Counted from the first letter of the stretch, positions 38,305-50,741 are shown. The stretch: 64,000 nt of DNA from Gordonia heveisoli (GCF_030315745.1 NZ_JASXSH010000020.1:25530-89529); one strand, 5' to 3'. Numbers and translations: made by a program. The notes: a model not told the origin generated them from the letters alone.

Positions 38305-38859
38305 TCACCCCAGCTCCGCGACCGCCTGACGTTCGACGGCGAAGGCGTCGATCTGCTCGGCCCGCACCCCGTCGTCGGACGCAGGCAGAGATTCGGTGTC
38401 CCGCACGTCGACGATGGCCTCGGTACGCGCGGCGGATGCGATGCAGCCTCCGGCCGGACGCAAGATCACGGCGAACCGGTACCGCCCGGCCTCGGCGACC
38501 GGCCCGGCGACGATCGTCAGCGAACCGGGCGCCGACCCTCGGACCGATCGCGACGTCGCGGGTTCGACTCCGTCGAGCGGGTGGCCGTTGCGCGTCACCG
38601 CGAGCATGGTCAGGTCGGCCACCACCGGGCATCCGTTCACACCGGCGAGGTTGGCGCCGATCCGCAGCAACAGCTCCTCACCCGGGTGATGGCGCGCCTG
38701 CTCGCCGTGCACCACGACGGTCAAGGTCGGCGTCGGCGGCTCGGGCGCCCGCCGACCTGCCGCCGCGGCGCGCGACACCGGAACCACCGCGACCATCAGC
38801 ACCACCAGGACCACGACCACCAGCAGGTGAGAGCAGGCGACAGCACTGATCCCACTCAT
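38305..38859 (-). CDS. Putative exported protein, unknown function
   Basis: Not recognised. From the ATG at 38859 the 184-residue product has an N-terminal hydrophobic segment (CSHLLVVVVLVVLMVAVVPV, about residues 9-28) that is a signal peptide or anchor. A Pro-rich linker follows, then a probable beta-sandwich of about 120 residues (TLTVVVHGEQARHHPGEELL, LTIVAGPVAEAGRYRFAVIL) with two cysteines (NGCPV and GGCIA) that could form a disulfide. An upstream in-frame start at 38952 adds 31 residues without a ribosome-binding site. It is convergent with xseB, 19 bases apart. Cell-surface location is inference. Confidence 0.6.
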   Translation of the reverse strand: MSGISAVACSHLLVVVVLVVLMVAVVPVSRAAAAGRRAPEPPTPTLTVVVHGEQARHHPGEELLLRIGANLAGVNGCPVVADLTMLAVTRNGHPLDGVEPATSRSVRGSAPGSLTIVAGPVAEAGRYRFAVILRPAGGCIASAARTEAIVDVRDTESLPASDDGVRAEQIDAFAVERQAVAELG

Positions 38860-39021
38860 GTCACGCTGCTGATGTGTGGCCCTCGGGCCGCGTACGCGGT
38901 GCACGGCAACCTCCTCGCAGCTGACGCTACGAACCGGAGGCCGCATGATCACGAGTAGCGCGCTACTCGGATATCGCTGCCGGATACGCGGTTACACCCG
39001 ACTTGCGCCGCGCCTACGACG

Positions 39022-39612
39022 TCACTTGCGTGCTTGCAGCGGAGCTTGAGCCAGGACCGCGGTCGCGAGGGTTTCCAGATCGGCGTCCGGTCCGCGGGTC
39101 GCCACCGCGATCCGCACATCCCCGAGATCGGTAACCCAGAACTTCTTGTTGAGATTGCCGGTGGAGTACGCCACCCACCCTCGGCCGGCGACCGTCCGCG
39201 GACCGTCGGTGTCGATGCTGTAGGTGGTCCCGTTGTCGTCCTTGCCCGCCATATACGCCAGCAACGATTCCTCGGTCGCATCGCTCTGCGTGAGCTGCAC
39301 ATATGCGCCGTTGGCCGAGAGCCAACCCACCGTGCTCACGCGATGTCCGTCGACATCGGCCGTCGACCCCGAATTGGGCTTCCACTTGGGCGGGGTGTCG
39401 GGTAACCGGATCGGAAAGGCCATGGTGGAGGCGTCGGCCTTGAGGGCGTTCTCGACGTCGAACGCGGCTGTCCGATCGTCGGCCGCGGTGCCGGTCAGAC
39501 CGACCGAACAGTTCCCCGATGCCATCACCACGAGCCCGCACACGAGGATCAACGGGATCAGCGACCAGATCATGTCCCTGCCGTCGGTGAGAATGCGCGG
39601 TTTACCTGCCAT
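39022..39612 (-). CDS. DUF4245 family membrane-anchored protein
   Basis: Conserved mycobacterial-type DUF4245 protein found next to glpX (Rv1100 position); function unknown. The 196-residue product has a short basic N-terminus, one transmembrane segment (MIWSLIPLILVCGLVVMASG, about 13-32) and an extracytoplasmic domain with FPIRLPDTPPKWKPNSG, STVGWLSANGAYVQLTQSDA and WVTDLGDVRIAVATRG. The ATG at 39612 begins at AGKPRILTDGRDM, the usual family start; upstream in-frame starts to 39726 are unconserved. It diverges from glpX with 194 bases between starts. Confidence 0.82.
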   Translation of the reverse strand: MAGKPRILTDGRDMIWSLIPLILVCGLVVMASGNCSVGLTGTAADDRTAAFDVENALKADASTMAFPIRLPDTPPKWKPNSGSTADVDGHRVSTVGWLSANGAYVQLTQSDATEESLLAYMAGKDDNGTTYSIDTDGPRTVAGRGWVAYSTGNLNKKFWVTDLGDVRIAVATRGPDADLETLATAVLAQAPLQARK

Positions 39613-39806
39613 GACAGAGGAGTATCCCACCAGCAGGGCCGACGACCGAACTCGCGGTGTGACATGCAAAGATGGGGAACGAGACGAGACCAGCAGGATC
39701 GCCGTCCGAACAGTAACCAACGTCACACTGTCGCGCCATCACAGTGCAGGGTATCGCCGACCATCGGCTGCCGACGCACGGTGGCCATGCCGAGGAGTCG
39801 ATACCC

Positions 39807-40799
39807 ATGTCCAACAACCACCAGGCCCCCGACCGCAACCTCGCGATGGAACTGGTCCGCGTGACCGAGGCAGCCGCACTCGCGGCGGGCAAGTGGGTCG
39901 GCCGCGGCGACAAGAACGGCGGCGACGGCGCGGCGGTCGACGCCATGCGCGAACTGCTGTCGACGGTGTCCATGCGCGGGGTCGTGGTGATCGGCGAGGG
40001 CGAGAAGGACGAGGCGCCGATGCTGTTCAACGGCGAGGAGGTCGGCAACGGCGACGGCCCGGACTGCGATGTCGCCGTCGACCCGATCGACGGCACCACC
40101 CTGATGGCCGAGGGCCGCCCGAACTCGATCTCGGTGATCGCGGTCTCCGAACGCGGCACCATGTACGACCCATCGGCCGTCTTCTACATGGACAAGATCG
40201 CGGTCGGCCCCGAGGCCAAGGGCGCCATCAACATCGACGAGTCGGTCGAGTGGAACATCAACTCGGTCGCGAAGGCCAAGGGCATCGACGTCGCCGACCT
40301 GACCGTCATCGTCCTCGACCGCCCGCGCCACGCCGACCTGATCGCCGAGATCCGCCAGGCCGGCGCCAAGATCCGCCTCATCTCCGACGGTGACGTCGCC
40401 GGTGCCGTGGCGGCCGCCGACGACGTCTCCACCGTCGACATGCTGATGGGCGTCGGCGGCACCCCGGAGGGCATCATCACCGCCGTCGCCATGAAGTGCA
40501 TGGGCGGCGAGATCCAGGGCAAGCTGTGGCCGCGCAACGACGAGGAGCGCCAGAAGGCCATCGACGCCGGCCACGACCTCGACCGGGTCCTCACCAACGA
40601 CGACCTGGTATCGGGTGAGAACGCCTTCTTCTGCGCCACCGGTGTCACCAACGGCGACATGCTGCGCGGGGTCACCTACCGCCCGAATGGCGCCACCACC
40701 CGTTCCCTCGTGATGCGTTCCAAGTCGGGCACCATCCGTCGCGTCGAGGCCGTCCACAAGACCGCGAAGCTGCGCGAGTACGCGCGCATCGACGTCTGA
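39807..40799 (+). CDS. glpX: Class II fructose-1,6-bisphosphatase
   Basis: Gluconeogenic phosphatase, Mg/Mn-dependent and lithium-sensitive in the GlpX family. Seen: [19 protein letters not shown] at the start, [14 protein letters not shown] (about residues 59-72), the metal motif [15 protein letters not shown] (about 88-102), [11 protein letters not shown], and [19 protein letters not shown]. The ATG at 39807 has GAGGAG eight bases upstream; an ATG at 39744 lacks one. The length of 330 matches actinobacterial GlpX, the only FBPase in many of these organisms. It ends at a strong hairpin terminator. Confidence 0.95.
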   Translation: MSNNHQAPDRNLAMELVRVTEAAALAAGKWVGRGDKNGGDGAAVDAMRELLSTVSMRGVVVIGEGEKDEAPMLFNGEEVGNGDGPDCDVAVDPIDGTTLMAEGRPNSISVIAVSERGTMYDPSAVFYMDKIAVGPEAKGAINIDESVEWNINSVAKAKGIDVADLTVIVLDRPRHADLIAEIRQAGAKIRLISDGDVAGAVAAADDVSTVDMLMGVGGTPEGIITAVAMKCMGGEIQGKLWPRNDEERQKAIDAGHDLDRVLTNDDLVSGENAFFCATGVTNGDMLRGVTYRPNGATTRSLVMRSKSGTIRRVEAVHKTAKLREYARIDV

Positions 40800-40827
40800 G
40801 ACCGGACTCGCCCAGCAGATCCGCACC

Positions 40828-40870
40828 CGCGACCCCATCGACGCATCGCCGATGGGGTCGCGGTCTTTTC
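40828..40870 (+). terminator. Intrinsic terminator after glpX
   Basis: A 13-base perfect stem (CGCGACCCCATCG at 40828-40840 with its complement at 40850-40862), a 9-base loop and a following TCTTTTC. It lies 29 bases after the glpX stop. Confidence 0.8.
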
Positions 40871-40891
40871 AGCCCAACCCGATCGAGCAGA

Positions 40892-40938
40892 GGTTAGGGT
40901 GTACTAACCCGCAGGTCACGGGTGTGGGTACGTAAAAT
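40892..40938 (+). promoter_or_regulatory. Candidate operator and -10 element of the class I fumarase gene
   Basis: TAAAAT at 40933-40938 ends eight bases before the GTG start at 40947, so transcription could begin at or next to the start codon (leaderless mRNA). Just upstream, GGTTAG (40892-40897) and CTAACC (40904-40909) form an inverted repeat with six bases between, overlapping the expected -35 zone. It resembles half of an iron-regulator (DtxR/IdeR) box but the spacing differs. Confidence 0.45.
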
Positions 40939-40946
40939 CAGGGCCC

Positions 40947-42638
<1,692 letters not shown>

Positions 42639-42811
42639 GCCCAGCACCCTTGACCCTGAACGCCGACGGGTTCGATGGTCGGCGAGATTCCCGTACCCAA
42701 CAGCACACCACCCCCTCCCGAAGAGGCACACATCACATGTGGCGCACGCCTCTCCGGCGTACCGTGGGATGAGGACACCCTAAGTTTCTCATCGTGGAGG
42801 GCAGCGACGTC

Positions 42812-44212
<1,401 letters not shown>

Positions 44213-44263
44213 GCCACCACGCCGGTCTGCCTGTTTGTCGGGCGACCGGCGTAAGTTGCAGGT

Positions 44264-45568
44264 GTGGCCGAACACCCGCTCCTACCGTTCCCCGAGGACT
44301 GGACCACCGCCCTCGTCCTCGTCGCACACCCCGACGACCCCGAATACGGGATGGCCGCCGCCGTCGCCCGGTGGACCGCCCAGGGACGGCGGGTCGTCTA
44401 TGCCCTCGCGAGTAGCGGCGAAGCGGGCATCGAAGGTCTGGATCCCGCCGAGTGCGGGCCGCTGCGGGAGACCGAACAGCGAGCGTCCGCTGCGATCGTC
44501 GGGGTCGACGAGGTCGAGTTCTGGGGTTTCCCCGACAGCGAGATCCGCAACACGCCCGAATTGCGCGCGGCGATCACCCAGGCCATCGAGCGGGTGTCAC
44601 CCGAGGTGGTCCTCTCCCTCTACGGCGGGCCGGAATGGGCTCCCGGACAACCGAATCAGCGCGACCATATGGAGTTCTCCGCGGCCGTCCTCGACGCCTA
44701 CGACGCGATGGCCATCGATCACCGTCCGCCACTGCTGTTCGAGAACGGCCCCCACGCGACGCACGCTGTCGACGTCACCGAACACATCGAGGACGCGGTG
44801 CGGTCACTGTCCGCACATGACCGATATCTGTCGGTCCTCGATCCCGACAACCCGGTCACCGAACAGGCTCGGACCCAGGTCGACATGACGACCGCGGCCC
44901 GGGACGACTTCGGCGGGCGTCGCGCGTCCGGATTCGAGCTCAAACGTGCCGCACCCCGCTGGGTCACCGACACCGACCCCGGTCACAGCCAGTGGTACAT
45001 CGACCGTTTCCGGACGATGGCCGACGAGGGCGCCGACCTGGACGGCGAGGCTCGCATGATCGATGCGATGGTCGGCCGTGGCGCCCGCATCCTCGACGCC
45101 GGCTGCGGTCCCGGCCGGGTCGGTGGGCGCTTGCACACCCTCGGCCATCGGGTCGTCGGGGTCGACGTCGACCCCGAACTGATCGCTGCCGCGCGAGCCG
45201 ACCACCCCGGCCCCCGATGGCTGGTCGGCGATCTGAGCATCCTCGACCTCGGCGGGTCTGCCCCCGACGATGCCGAGGTCACCGAACCGTTCGACGCCAT
45301 CGTCGCGGCCGGCAACGTGATGGTCTTCCTCCGTAGCGGCACCGAGGCGCAGGTGCTGAGCAGGCTGGCCGCCCACCTGCGCCCCGACGGCATCATCGTC
45401 ACCGGCTTCCACACCAATCGAGATCTGTCGCTCGCCGATTTCGATGCAGCGGTCGAGGCGGCCGGGCTGTACGTCGAACATCGGTTCGCGACCTGGGATC
45501 TACGTGCGTTTCACCCCGACGCCGATTTCGCGGTGAGCGTGCTGCGACTGCGCACCAGCCCAAGTTGA
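44264..45568 (+). CDS. PIG-L deacetylase / class I SAM methyltransferase fusion
   Basis: One open frame encodes two enzymes. Residues ~1-215 are a PIG-L (LmbE) zinc deacetylase with LVLVAHPDDPEYGMA (metal His22 and Asp25) and RDHMEFSAAVLDAY (third ligand). Residues ~235-434 are a Rossmann methyltransferase with WYIDRFRTMADEG as lead-in, motif I ILDAGCGPGRVGG (about 276-288), VVGVDVDPELI and LRPDGIIVTGFHT. The junction (LKRAAPRWVTDTDPG) has no stop or rearrangement sign. The deacetylase part resembles MshB/Mca relatives acting on N-acetyl sugars; the methyltransferase may act on the same product. No operon partner is required by spacing: fumC ends 52 bases upstream. Confidence 0.8.
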   Translation: MAEHPLLPFPEDWTTALVLVAHPDDPEYGMAAAVARWTAQGRRVVYALASSGEAGIEGLDPAECGPLRETEQRASAAIVGVDEVEFWGFPDSEIRNTPELRAAITQAIERVSPEVVLSLYGGPEWAPGQPNQRDHMEFSAAVLDAYDAMAIDHRPPLLFENGPHATHAVDVTEHIEDAVRSLSAHDRYLSVLDPDNPVTEQARTQVDMTTAARDDFGGRRASGFELKRAAPRWVTDTDPGHSQWYIDRFRTMADEGADLDGEARMIDAMVGRGARILDAGCGPGRVGGRLHTLGHRVVGVDVDPELIAAARADHPGPRWLVGDLSILDLGGSAPDDAEVTEPFDAIVAAGNVMVFLRSGTEAQVLSRLAAHLRPDGIIVTGFHTNRDLSLADFDAAVEAAGLYVEHRFATWDLRAFHPDADFAVSVLRLRTSPS

Positions 45569-45579
45569 GGCCCGAAGCC

Positions 45580-46533
45580 CTAATTCAGGCTCCCCGCCCC
45601 GGCGCCGAGTAGCGCAGGCACCAGGCTCATCAGCTGCGTCAGCAGATCGGAGACGATCGGCTGGTCGGGCAGGCTCGGTACCGCGGGAGCATGACGAGGC
45701 ACCGTGTCCGCCGGCGCATCGCCTGTCGGGGCGGCCTTGTTGACGCCGATGACGATCTTCGGACTCTTGGCTGGGTCGAGCCAGACCAGCACCTGCTTCA
45801 TCAGTTCACGCTCGATGGCGACACAGCCCATGGTCGGCTGGTTGTCGGTGACGTGCAGGAACATTGCCGACGCCTTACCCGGGGTGCGCTGCGGATTGTG
45901 CGCGATGTTGACCGCGTAGTCGTATACCGGCCCGATGTTGTAAAGGTTCTCGCTGTCCGCGCCGGGGCCCTTCACCGAGCGGACGTGTGTGTTGTAGGTC
46001 GGCGACTTCTGGTTGGAGTCCCACCAGTCCTGGGCGTCGGTCTTGAAGTAGGGCATCTTGGTGCCCGGGTTCGCCTGGCGGCCGAAGGCCTGATCGAGGG
46101 CGAAGGTGCCCTCCGGGGTGCGATAGACGTTGTCCTTCGGTTCGCCGATACCCAGCGATCCGACGCGCGCGTCGGCCGGTCCGATCACCGGCTTCCAGCT
46201 CTTGTCCGAGCCGCGTTCGAAGGCGGTCAGCTTTGCCGTCGTGGAGTTGGCGGTCGGTGCGCTGACGACGATCAGCTGATTGGTCGGCGCCACCGCGCTA
46301 CCCTCACCGGGCAGCAGCCCCTCCAGCGATCCGGTACCGCCTGCGAGCTGATTCAGAATGTCGTCGAGCAGCGAAATCCCCAGGCCCGGCGTCTGAGCTC
46401 CGGAACCCGGTGGGGGTGTCGTCGGGGCCGGCGCCGCGCCGGACTGACCGGCACCACCGGCGATAGCGGCCATCACCGCAATCACCATTAGTCCCAGCAG
46501 TCTCATACGCAACTTCAGTAACTTCAACACCAC
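45580..46533 (-). CDS. Exported L,D-transpeptidase-family protein
   Basis: Secreted YkuD/ErfK-type protein of 317 residues. A signal peptide (LLGLMVIAVMAAIAGGAG) precedes a Pro-rich linker. The conserved region runs from about residue 88 (LIVVSAPTANSTTAKLTAFE) and contains GTKMPYFKT, YNTHVRS and the catalytic segment MFLHVTDNQPTMGCVAIERE, in which His and the Cys near residue 234 fit the H...[ST]xGC motif (T-M-G-C here). The C-terminus (about 265-317) is Pro/Leu-rich. Likely role: peptidoglycan 3-3 cross-linking or protein attachment, outside the membrane. GTG 46533 is the frame start; ATG 46506 just before the signal peptide is equally good. Confidence 0.78.
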   Translation of the reverse strand: MVLKLLKLRMRLLGLMVIAVMAAIAGGAGQSGAAPAPTTPPPGSGAQTPGLGISLLDDILNQLAGGTGSLEGLLPGEGSAVAPTNQLIVVSAPTANSTTAKLTAFERGSDKSWKPVIGPADARVGSLGIGEPKDNVYRTPEGTFALDQAFGRQANPGTKMPYFKTDAQDWWDSNQKSPTYNTHVRSVKGPGADSENLYNIGPVYDYAVNIAHNPQRTPGKASAMFLHVTDNQPTMGCVAIERELMKQVLVWLDPAKSPKIVIGVNKAAPTGDAPADTVPRHAPAVPSLPDQPIVSDLLTQLMSLVPALLGAGAGSLN

Positions 46534-46632
46534 ACCAGTGTGCCAGCGCGCAAGGGCCAGTGAGTCACATGAGGGTCACGGTGGGGTTGTTATTCCATCA
46601 CCCCGGACCACGCACGGCTCCCCCGGACGACG

Positions 46633-46670
46633 CACGGCGCCGTACCCCTGAATCGGGATACGGCGCCGTG
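46633..46670 (-). terminator. Hairpin after phoH
   Basis: A 12-base perfect stem (CACGGCGCCGTA at 46633-46644, complement at 46659-46670) with a 14-base loop lies 19 bases downstream of the phoH stop and upstream of the L,D-transpeptidase gene. There is no T-run, as is common in actinobacteria. Confidence 0.6.
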
Positions 46671-46688
46671 TGCTGACGACTGCGGTGA

Positions 46689-47996
46689 TCAGGCCGGTCC
46701 GACGGGACCGAATTCCTCCAGCATGTCGGTGACCAGGGCGGCGATCGGCGACCGCTCACTGCGGGTCAAGGTGACATGCGCGAACAGCGGATGTCCCTTT
46801 AGCTTCTCGATGACCGCCGCGACACCGTCATGCCGGCCGACCCGCAGATTGTCGCGCTGGGCCACGTCGTGGGTCAGCACGACCCGCGAACCCGCACCCA
46901 GTCGGGACAGGACCGTGAGCAGCACGTTGCGCTCCAGGGACTGCGCCTCGTCGACGATCACGAACGAATCGTGCAACGAGCGGCCGCGGATATGAGTCAG
47001 CGGCAGCACCTCCAACATCCCGCGACTGAGCACCTCCTCGATGACCTCGGGGGACGCGAGCCCCTCGAGGGTGTCGAAGACGGCCTGAGCCCACGGCCCC
47101 ATCTTGTCCGCCTCGCTACCGGGCAGGTAGCCCAGCTGCTGGCCGCCGACCGCGTACAGCGGACGGAACACCACGACCTTGCGCTGGGTGCGTCGTTCCA
47201 GCACAGCTTCAAGACCCGCGCACAGCGCCAGGGCCGACTTGCCGGTGCCTGCCTTACCTCCGAGGGAGACGATGCCGACGCTCTCGTCGAGCAGCAGGTC
47301 GAGGGCTACACGCTGCTCAGCCGACCGTCCGTGCAGACCGAACGCCTCTCGATCACCTCGGACCAGTTGCACCCGTTTGTCCTCGTTGACCCGACCCAGC
47401 GCACTCGACGAACCCGGGCCGATGAGCCGGATACCGGTGTGACACGGCAGTTCTCGCGCCGCATCGTGGTCGACGGCCCCTTCCGCGAACAGCGCGTCGA
47501 TGGTCGTCGTGTCGACGTCGATCTCGGTCATCCCCGACCATCCGGAAACCACCACGTCCTGGGCGTGGTACTCGTCGGCCGCGAGGCCCACGGCGCCGGC
47601 CTTCACACGCAGCGGGGTGTCCTTGGAGACGAGGGTGACGTCTTTACCCTCGGCCCGCAGATTCAGGGAGCATGCCAGGATGCGCGAGTCGTTGGTGTCG
47701 GTACGGAAACCTGCCGGGAGCACCGCCGGATCGGTGTGGTTCAGCTCGACCTGCAGCGTGCCGCCTTCGTCGCCGATCGGGATCGGCACATCGAGGCGAC
47801 CGTGTTCCAGGCGCAGATCGTCGAGCATGCGCAACGACTCACGGGCGAACCACCCGAGCTCGTGATGATGGCGTTTGCCCTCGAGTTCGCTGATGACGAC
47901 CAGCGGTAGAACCACATGGTGTTCGGCGAAACGTGTGACCGCCCAGGGATCGGACAGCAGCACGGAGGTGTCGAGGACGTAGGTGCGAGTGCTCAC
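46689..47996 (-). CDS. phoH2: PhoH-family ATPase with N-terminal PIN domain (PhoH2-like)
   Basis: Fusion of a PIN ribonuclease domain and a PhoH ATPase, thought to couple RNA unwinding and cleavage; cytoplasmic. The PIN domain (about residues 1-140) has [16 protein letters not shown] with the first catalytic Asp and the later [13 protein letters not shown]. The ATPase shows [20 protein letters not shown] (Walker A, about residue 247) and [20 protein letters not shown] (Walker B), then [14 protein letters not shown]. The GTG at 47996 has GTAGGAG upstream and matches the family N-terminus; the frame to 48062 is extra. A 21-base inverted repeat sits just upstream. Confidence 0.92.
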   Translation of the reverse strand: MSTRTYVLDTSVLLSDPWAVTRFAEHHVVLPLVVISELEGKRHHHELGWFARESLRMLDDLRLEHGRLDVPIPIGDEGGTLQVELNHTDPAVLPAGFRTDTNDSRILACSLNLRAEGKDVTLVSKDTPLRVKAGAVGLAADEYHAQDVVVSGWSGMTEIDVDTTTIDALFAEGAVDHDAARELPCHTGIRLIGPGSSSALGRVNEDKRVQLVRGDREAFGLHGRSAEQRVALDLLLDESVGIVSLGGKAGTGKSALALCAGLEAVLERRTQRKVVVFRPLYAVGGQQLGYLPGSEADKMGPWAQAVFDTLEGLASPEVIEEVLSRGMLEVLPLTHIRGRSLHDSFVIVDEAQSLERNVLLTVLSRLGAGSRVVLTHDVAQRDNLRVGRHDGVAAVIEKLKGHPLFAHVTLTRSERSPIAALVTDMLEEFGPVGPA

Positions 47997-48009
47997 GTGG
48001 GCTCCTACA

Positions 48010-48030
48010 TTTGTGCGGCACCCGCACAAA
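48010..48030 (-). promoter_or_regulatory. Inverted repeat in the phoH leader
   Basis: TTTGTGCG (48010-48017), five bases, CGCACAAA (48023-48030). On the minus strand it ends just before GTAGGAG and the GTG start of phoH, so it could be a repressor site or an RNA hairpin affecting initiation. Confidence 0.4.
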
Positions 48031-48273
48031 CCAGTTCTGAGTCGACCGGCCGGTTCTTCCATCCACTCCGGCGTCAGCCGAAGTCGATGAGGACCGGGGC
48101 CGGCCCTCTCGTGATGCTGGTGTCAGCCACGATCTGAACCTCCCGGACGAACCGCTTCCCCGCGGCCCGTCACTGGTCAACGTACGCGCCCGGCACCACC
48201 TTCGGCGCGGCGAAACCGGGTGTGTCGGCGTGAAATTCAGGTTAACGGACGTATTGTCGATGCAGGGACGCAC

Positions 48274-48314
48274 AACGGCGCCACCAGGGCTTTCACCGCC
48301 CTGGTGGCGCCGTT
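48274..48314 (-). terminator. Terminator hairpin after the DesA2-like gene
   Basis: A 17-base perfect stem (arms 48274-48290 and 48298-48314) with a 7-base loop, 20 bases downstream of the stop at 48335. The arm contains GGCGCCACC. No T-run follows on the minus strand. Confidence 0.7.
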
Positions 48315-48334
48315 CGTCGTTATGGGTTAACTGT

Positions 48335-49201
48335 TCAGTTGCCGGCGATCTCCAGGATCCGGGTGCGCGCGGCCTGCGCCTGCTCCCCGAGACCGTCGAT
48401 GCTGTCCAGCTTGATCGCGTCGGCCAGCGCCTTGGCGATGGCCGCCTTGGTCTCCGGGTTCTCGTAGTCCGAGATCAGCGCCCACTCGGCTTCGAAGTCG
48501 TCGACGTCGTGACCGATCGGCTCGTCACGCGCCAGCGCCCGGTCGATCGCGAGGACCGTCGAATCCTGGTCGGCGACGGTGGCCGCGTGCAGGAACGCAC
48601 CGAAGGTCTCCGCCTGCACCCGGTCGTCGTTGGCGATCTTGGCCAGGATCTGCAGGTAGACGTCGTCGGTGACGGTGGCCGAGAGCCGTTTGATGAAGTG
48701 CACACACTGGTTCTCGTGCACCGCCATCAATGCCAGCACGTCGAGCGGTCCGATTTCGGCGACCTGCTCGGGGGTCTGCCGGTAGCCCTTGGTGACGTGG
48801 ATCCGGCGACGTTCCTCAGCGTCGACGACGTCGATGGCACGACGGACGACCAGGTAGTCGCGCAGCACGATCGCATGCCGGTTGTCCTCGGCGGTCCAGA
48901 CGCCGACGAGCTGACGCCAGTCGGAGAATGCCGGGAAGTATTTGGCCAGTACGCGGTGGTAGCCGGGCAGGTTGTCCTTGGTCAGCAGCAGCGCCAGGGT
49001 CCCGGCGCGCGCCTCCTCGGACAGGGTGGCCTGCGAGGGATCCCAGTCCTCGCCACCGAGGAAGGCGAAGTTGCGTCCGTCCGCCCACGGCACCCAGTCA
49101 TGCGGCTGCCACGTCGTCGCGGCGGCCTCGTGGCCTTCCGCGATCTCGGGAAGCGCCTTCTCCAGCGCGATGATCAGGTCGTCTTCATCCAAGGCGTTCA
49201 C
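48335..49201 (-). CDS. desA2: Acyl-ACP desaturase-like protein (DesA2 type), degenerate metal site
   Basis: Related to mycobacterial DesA2, a soluble diiron-fold protein of fatty-acid or mycolate metabolism. The match is clear over FAFLGGEDWDPSQATL (about residues 46-60), LLLTKDNLPGYHRVLAKYF, WTAEDNRHAIVLRDYLVV (102-119) and HVTKGYRQTPEQV. In the canonical desaturase the iron ligands are two E-x-x-H pairs. By my alignment the first reads D106-N-R-H109 and the second D193-R-V-Q196, so two Glu are Asp and one His is Gln. Desaturase activity is therefore doubtful. It lies between phoH and glyA, as in M. tuberculosis. Confidence 0.8.
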   Translation of the reverse strand: MNALDEDDLIIALEKALPEIAEGHEAAATTWQPHDWVPWADGRNFAFLGGEDWDPSQATLSEEARAGTLALLLTKDNLPGYHRVLAKYFPAFSDWRQLVGVWTAEDNRHAIVLRDYLVVRRAIDVVDAEERRRIHVTKGYRQTPEQVAEIGPLDVLALMAVHENQCVHFIKRLSATVTDDVYLQILAKIANDDRVQAETFGAFLHAATVADQDSTVLAIDRALARDEPIGHDVDDFEAEWALISDYENPETKAAIAKALADAIKLDSIDGLGEQAQAARTRILEIAGN

Positions 49202-49289
49202 GCTTACCGAGGATAGTGAACGTCACGCCCGGAGGACCAATCACTCCCGAATCTGCCCCGGATCCCCCCGCAAAAGCGCCACGAAAACA

Positions 49290-49340
49290 CAAACGCGCCA
49301 CGTAGAAGTGGCGCGTTTGCGCAAAGGTGGCGCGTTTGTG
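49290..49340. repeat. Inverted and direct repeat cluster after glyA
   Basis: CAAACGCGCCAC at 49290-49301 is followed by its inverse GTGGCGCGTTTG at 49308-49319 and again at 49327-49338 (extended to a 14-base match with CACAAACGCGCCAC at 49288-49301). A related GCGCCACG lies at about 49277. The left arm can pair with either copy, giving alternative hairpins downstream of glyA. It may be a terminator or a dispersed intergenic repeat. Confidence 0.65.
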
Positions 49341-49354
49341 TGGGGAGAGAGAGG

Positions 49355-50662
49355 TCAGATCCGCGACATGAGGCCCCACTCCTCCAGACCGTCGTAGAGC
49401 GGGAAGTCTAGCGCCAGCTTGGACACCCGGGCGCGCAGCGCGGCGACGTCGGCGTTCTGCCCGGCGGCCAGTGCCGTGCCGATGATGTCGGCGACCTCGG
49501 TGAACTGCTCGTCGCCGAAGCCGCGGGTGGCCAGTGCCGGTGTACCGATCCGCAGACCCGAGGTGACCATCGGCGGACGCGGGTCGAAGGGCACCGCGTT
49601 GCGATTGACGGTGATGCCAACCTCGTGCAGAAGGTCCTCGGCCTGCTGGCCGTCGAGAGGACTGTTGCGCAGATCCACGAGCACCAGGTGGACGTCGGTG
49701 CCGCCGGTGAGGACGGACACTCCCGCGCCGGCGACGTCGGCGCCGTTGAGACGCTCGGCCAGGAGCTTGGCACCGGACAGGGTGCGCTGCTGACGATCCT
49801 TGAACTCGTCGGTGCCTGCGATCTTCAGCGCGACGGCCTTGGCGGCGATGACGTGCATGAGCGGGCCACCCTGCTGGCCGGGGAAGACCGCGGAGTTGAG
49901 CTTCTTGGCCCACTCCTGCTTGGCCAGGATGATGCCCGACCGCGGTCCGCCCAGGGTCTTGTGCACAGTGGAGGAGACGACGTCGGCGTGCGGCACCGGC
50001 GACGGGTGCAGCCCCGCGGCGACCAGACCGGCGAAGTGCGCCATGTCGACCCACAGGTGCGCGCCGACCTCGTCGGCGATGGAACGGAAGGCCTCGAAGT
50101 CGAGGGTGCGCGGGTACGCCGACCAGCCGGCGACGATCACCTTCGGTTTGGTGTCGAGGGCGATCTTGCGCACCTCGTCCATGTCGATGCGGAAGTCTTC
50201 CTTGCTGACACCGTAGAAGGCGTTCTCGTAGAGCTTGCCGGAGAAGTTCAGCCGCATGCCGTGGGTCAGGTGACCGCCGTGCGCGAGGTCGAGACCGAGC
50301 AGGGTCTCGCCCGGCTCCATGAGTGCCTGCAGCACCGCGGCGTTGGCCTGTGCACCCGAATGCGGCTGCACATTGGCGAAGTCGGCGCCGAAGAGTTCCT
50401 TGGCGCGGTTGCGGGCGATGTCTTCGACGACGTCGACATGCTCGCAGCCGCCGTAGTAGCGGCGACCGGGATACCCCTCGGCGTACTTGTTGGTCAGCAC
50501 GCTGCCCTGTGCCTGCAGCACCGCGCGCGGCACGAAGTTCTCCGACGCGATCATTTCCAGGGTGTCGCGCTGACGGCTCAGCTCACCGTTCATCGCGGCG
50601 GCGACATCGGGGTCGAGTTCGGCGAGGGAGAGCGCGTTGACGGACGCAGAGTTCTCGGTCAT
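49355..50662 (-). CDS. glyA: Serine hydroxymethyltransferase
   Basis: PLP enzyme that converts serine and tetrahydrofolate to glycine and methylene-THF; cytoplasmic. Seen: [20 protein letters not shown] (about residues 34-53), [53 protein letters not shown] and the PLP lysine in [15 protein letters not shown]. Length of 435 is normal. The ATG at 50662 is the conserved start. It follows the DUF885 gene with 79 bases between; gene order desA2-glyA-coaA is that of mycobacteria. Confidence 0.96.
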   Translation of the reverse strand: MTENSASVNALSLAELDPDVAAAMNGELSRQRDTLEMIASENFVPRAVLQAQGSVLTNKYAEGYPGRRYYGGCEHVDVVEDIARNRAKELFGADFANVQPHSGAQANAAVLQALMEPGETLLGLDLAHGGHLTHGMRLNFSGKLYENAFYGVSKEDFRIDMDEVRKIALDTKPKVIVAGWSAYPRTLDFEAFRSIADEVGAHLWVDMAHFAGLVAAGLHPSPVPHADVVSSTVHKTLGGPRSGIILAKQEWAKKLNSAVFPGQQGGPLMHVIAAKAVALKIAGTDEFKDRQQRTLSGAKLLAERLNGADVAGAGVSVLTGGTDVHLVLVDLRNSPLDGQQAEDLLHEVGITVNRNAVPFDPRPPMVTSGLRIGTPALATRGFGDEQFTEVADIIGTALAAGQNADVAALRARVSKLALDFPLYDGLEEWGLMSRI

Positions 50663-50741
50663 GGCGCCCAGTCTAGAAGGGTCACCTCACCAGCGGAAAA
50701 TCCACCCCGGTCGGCCGCCGCCCGCACTGACATTCACCGTC

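Larger units (their letters stand above)
47997..48334. other. Intergenic region between phoH and the DesA2-like gene
   Basis: About 340 bases without a supported gene. It holds an inverted repeat TTTGTGCG-N5-CGCACAAA at 48010-48030, directly upstream of the phoH ribosome-binding site, and a 17-base perfect hairpin at 48274-48314. A short frame in 48050-48240 shows no coding character that I can support. Confidence 0.5.

Noticed and set aside
40892..40909. IdeR/DtxR iron box upstream of the class I fumarase
   Set aside because: Half sites GGTTAG and CTAACC are right but the six-base spacing does not match the consensus, so it is listed only as an operator candidate.
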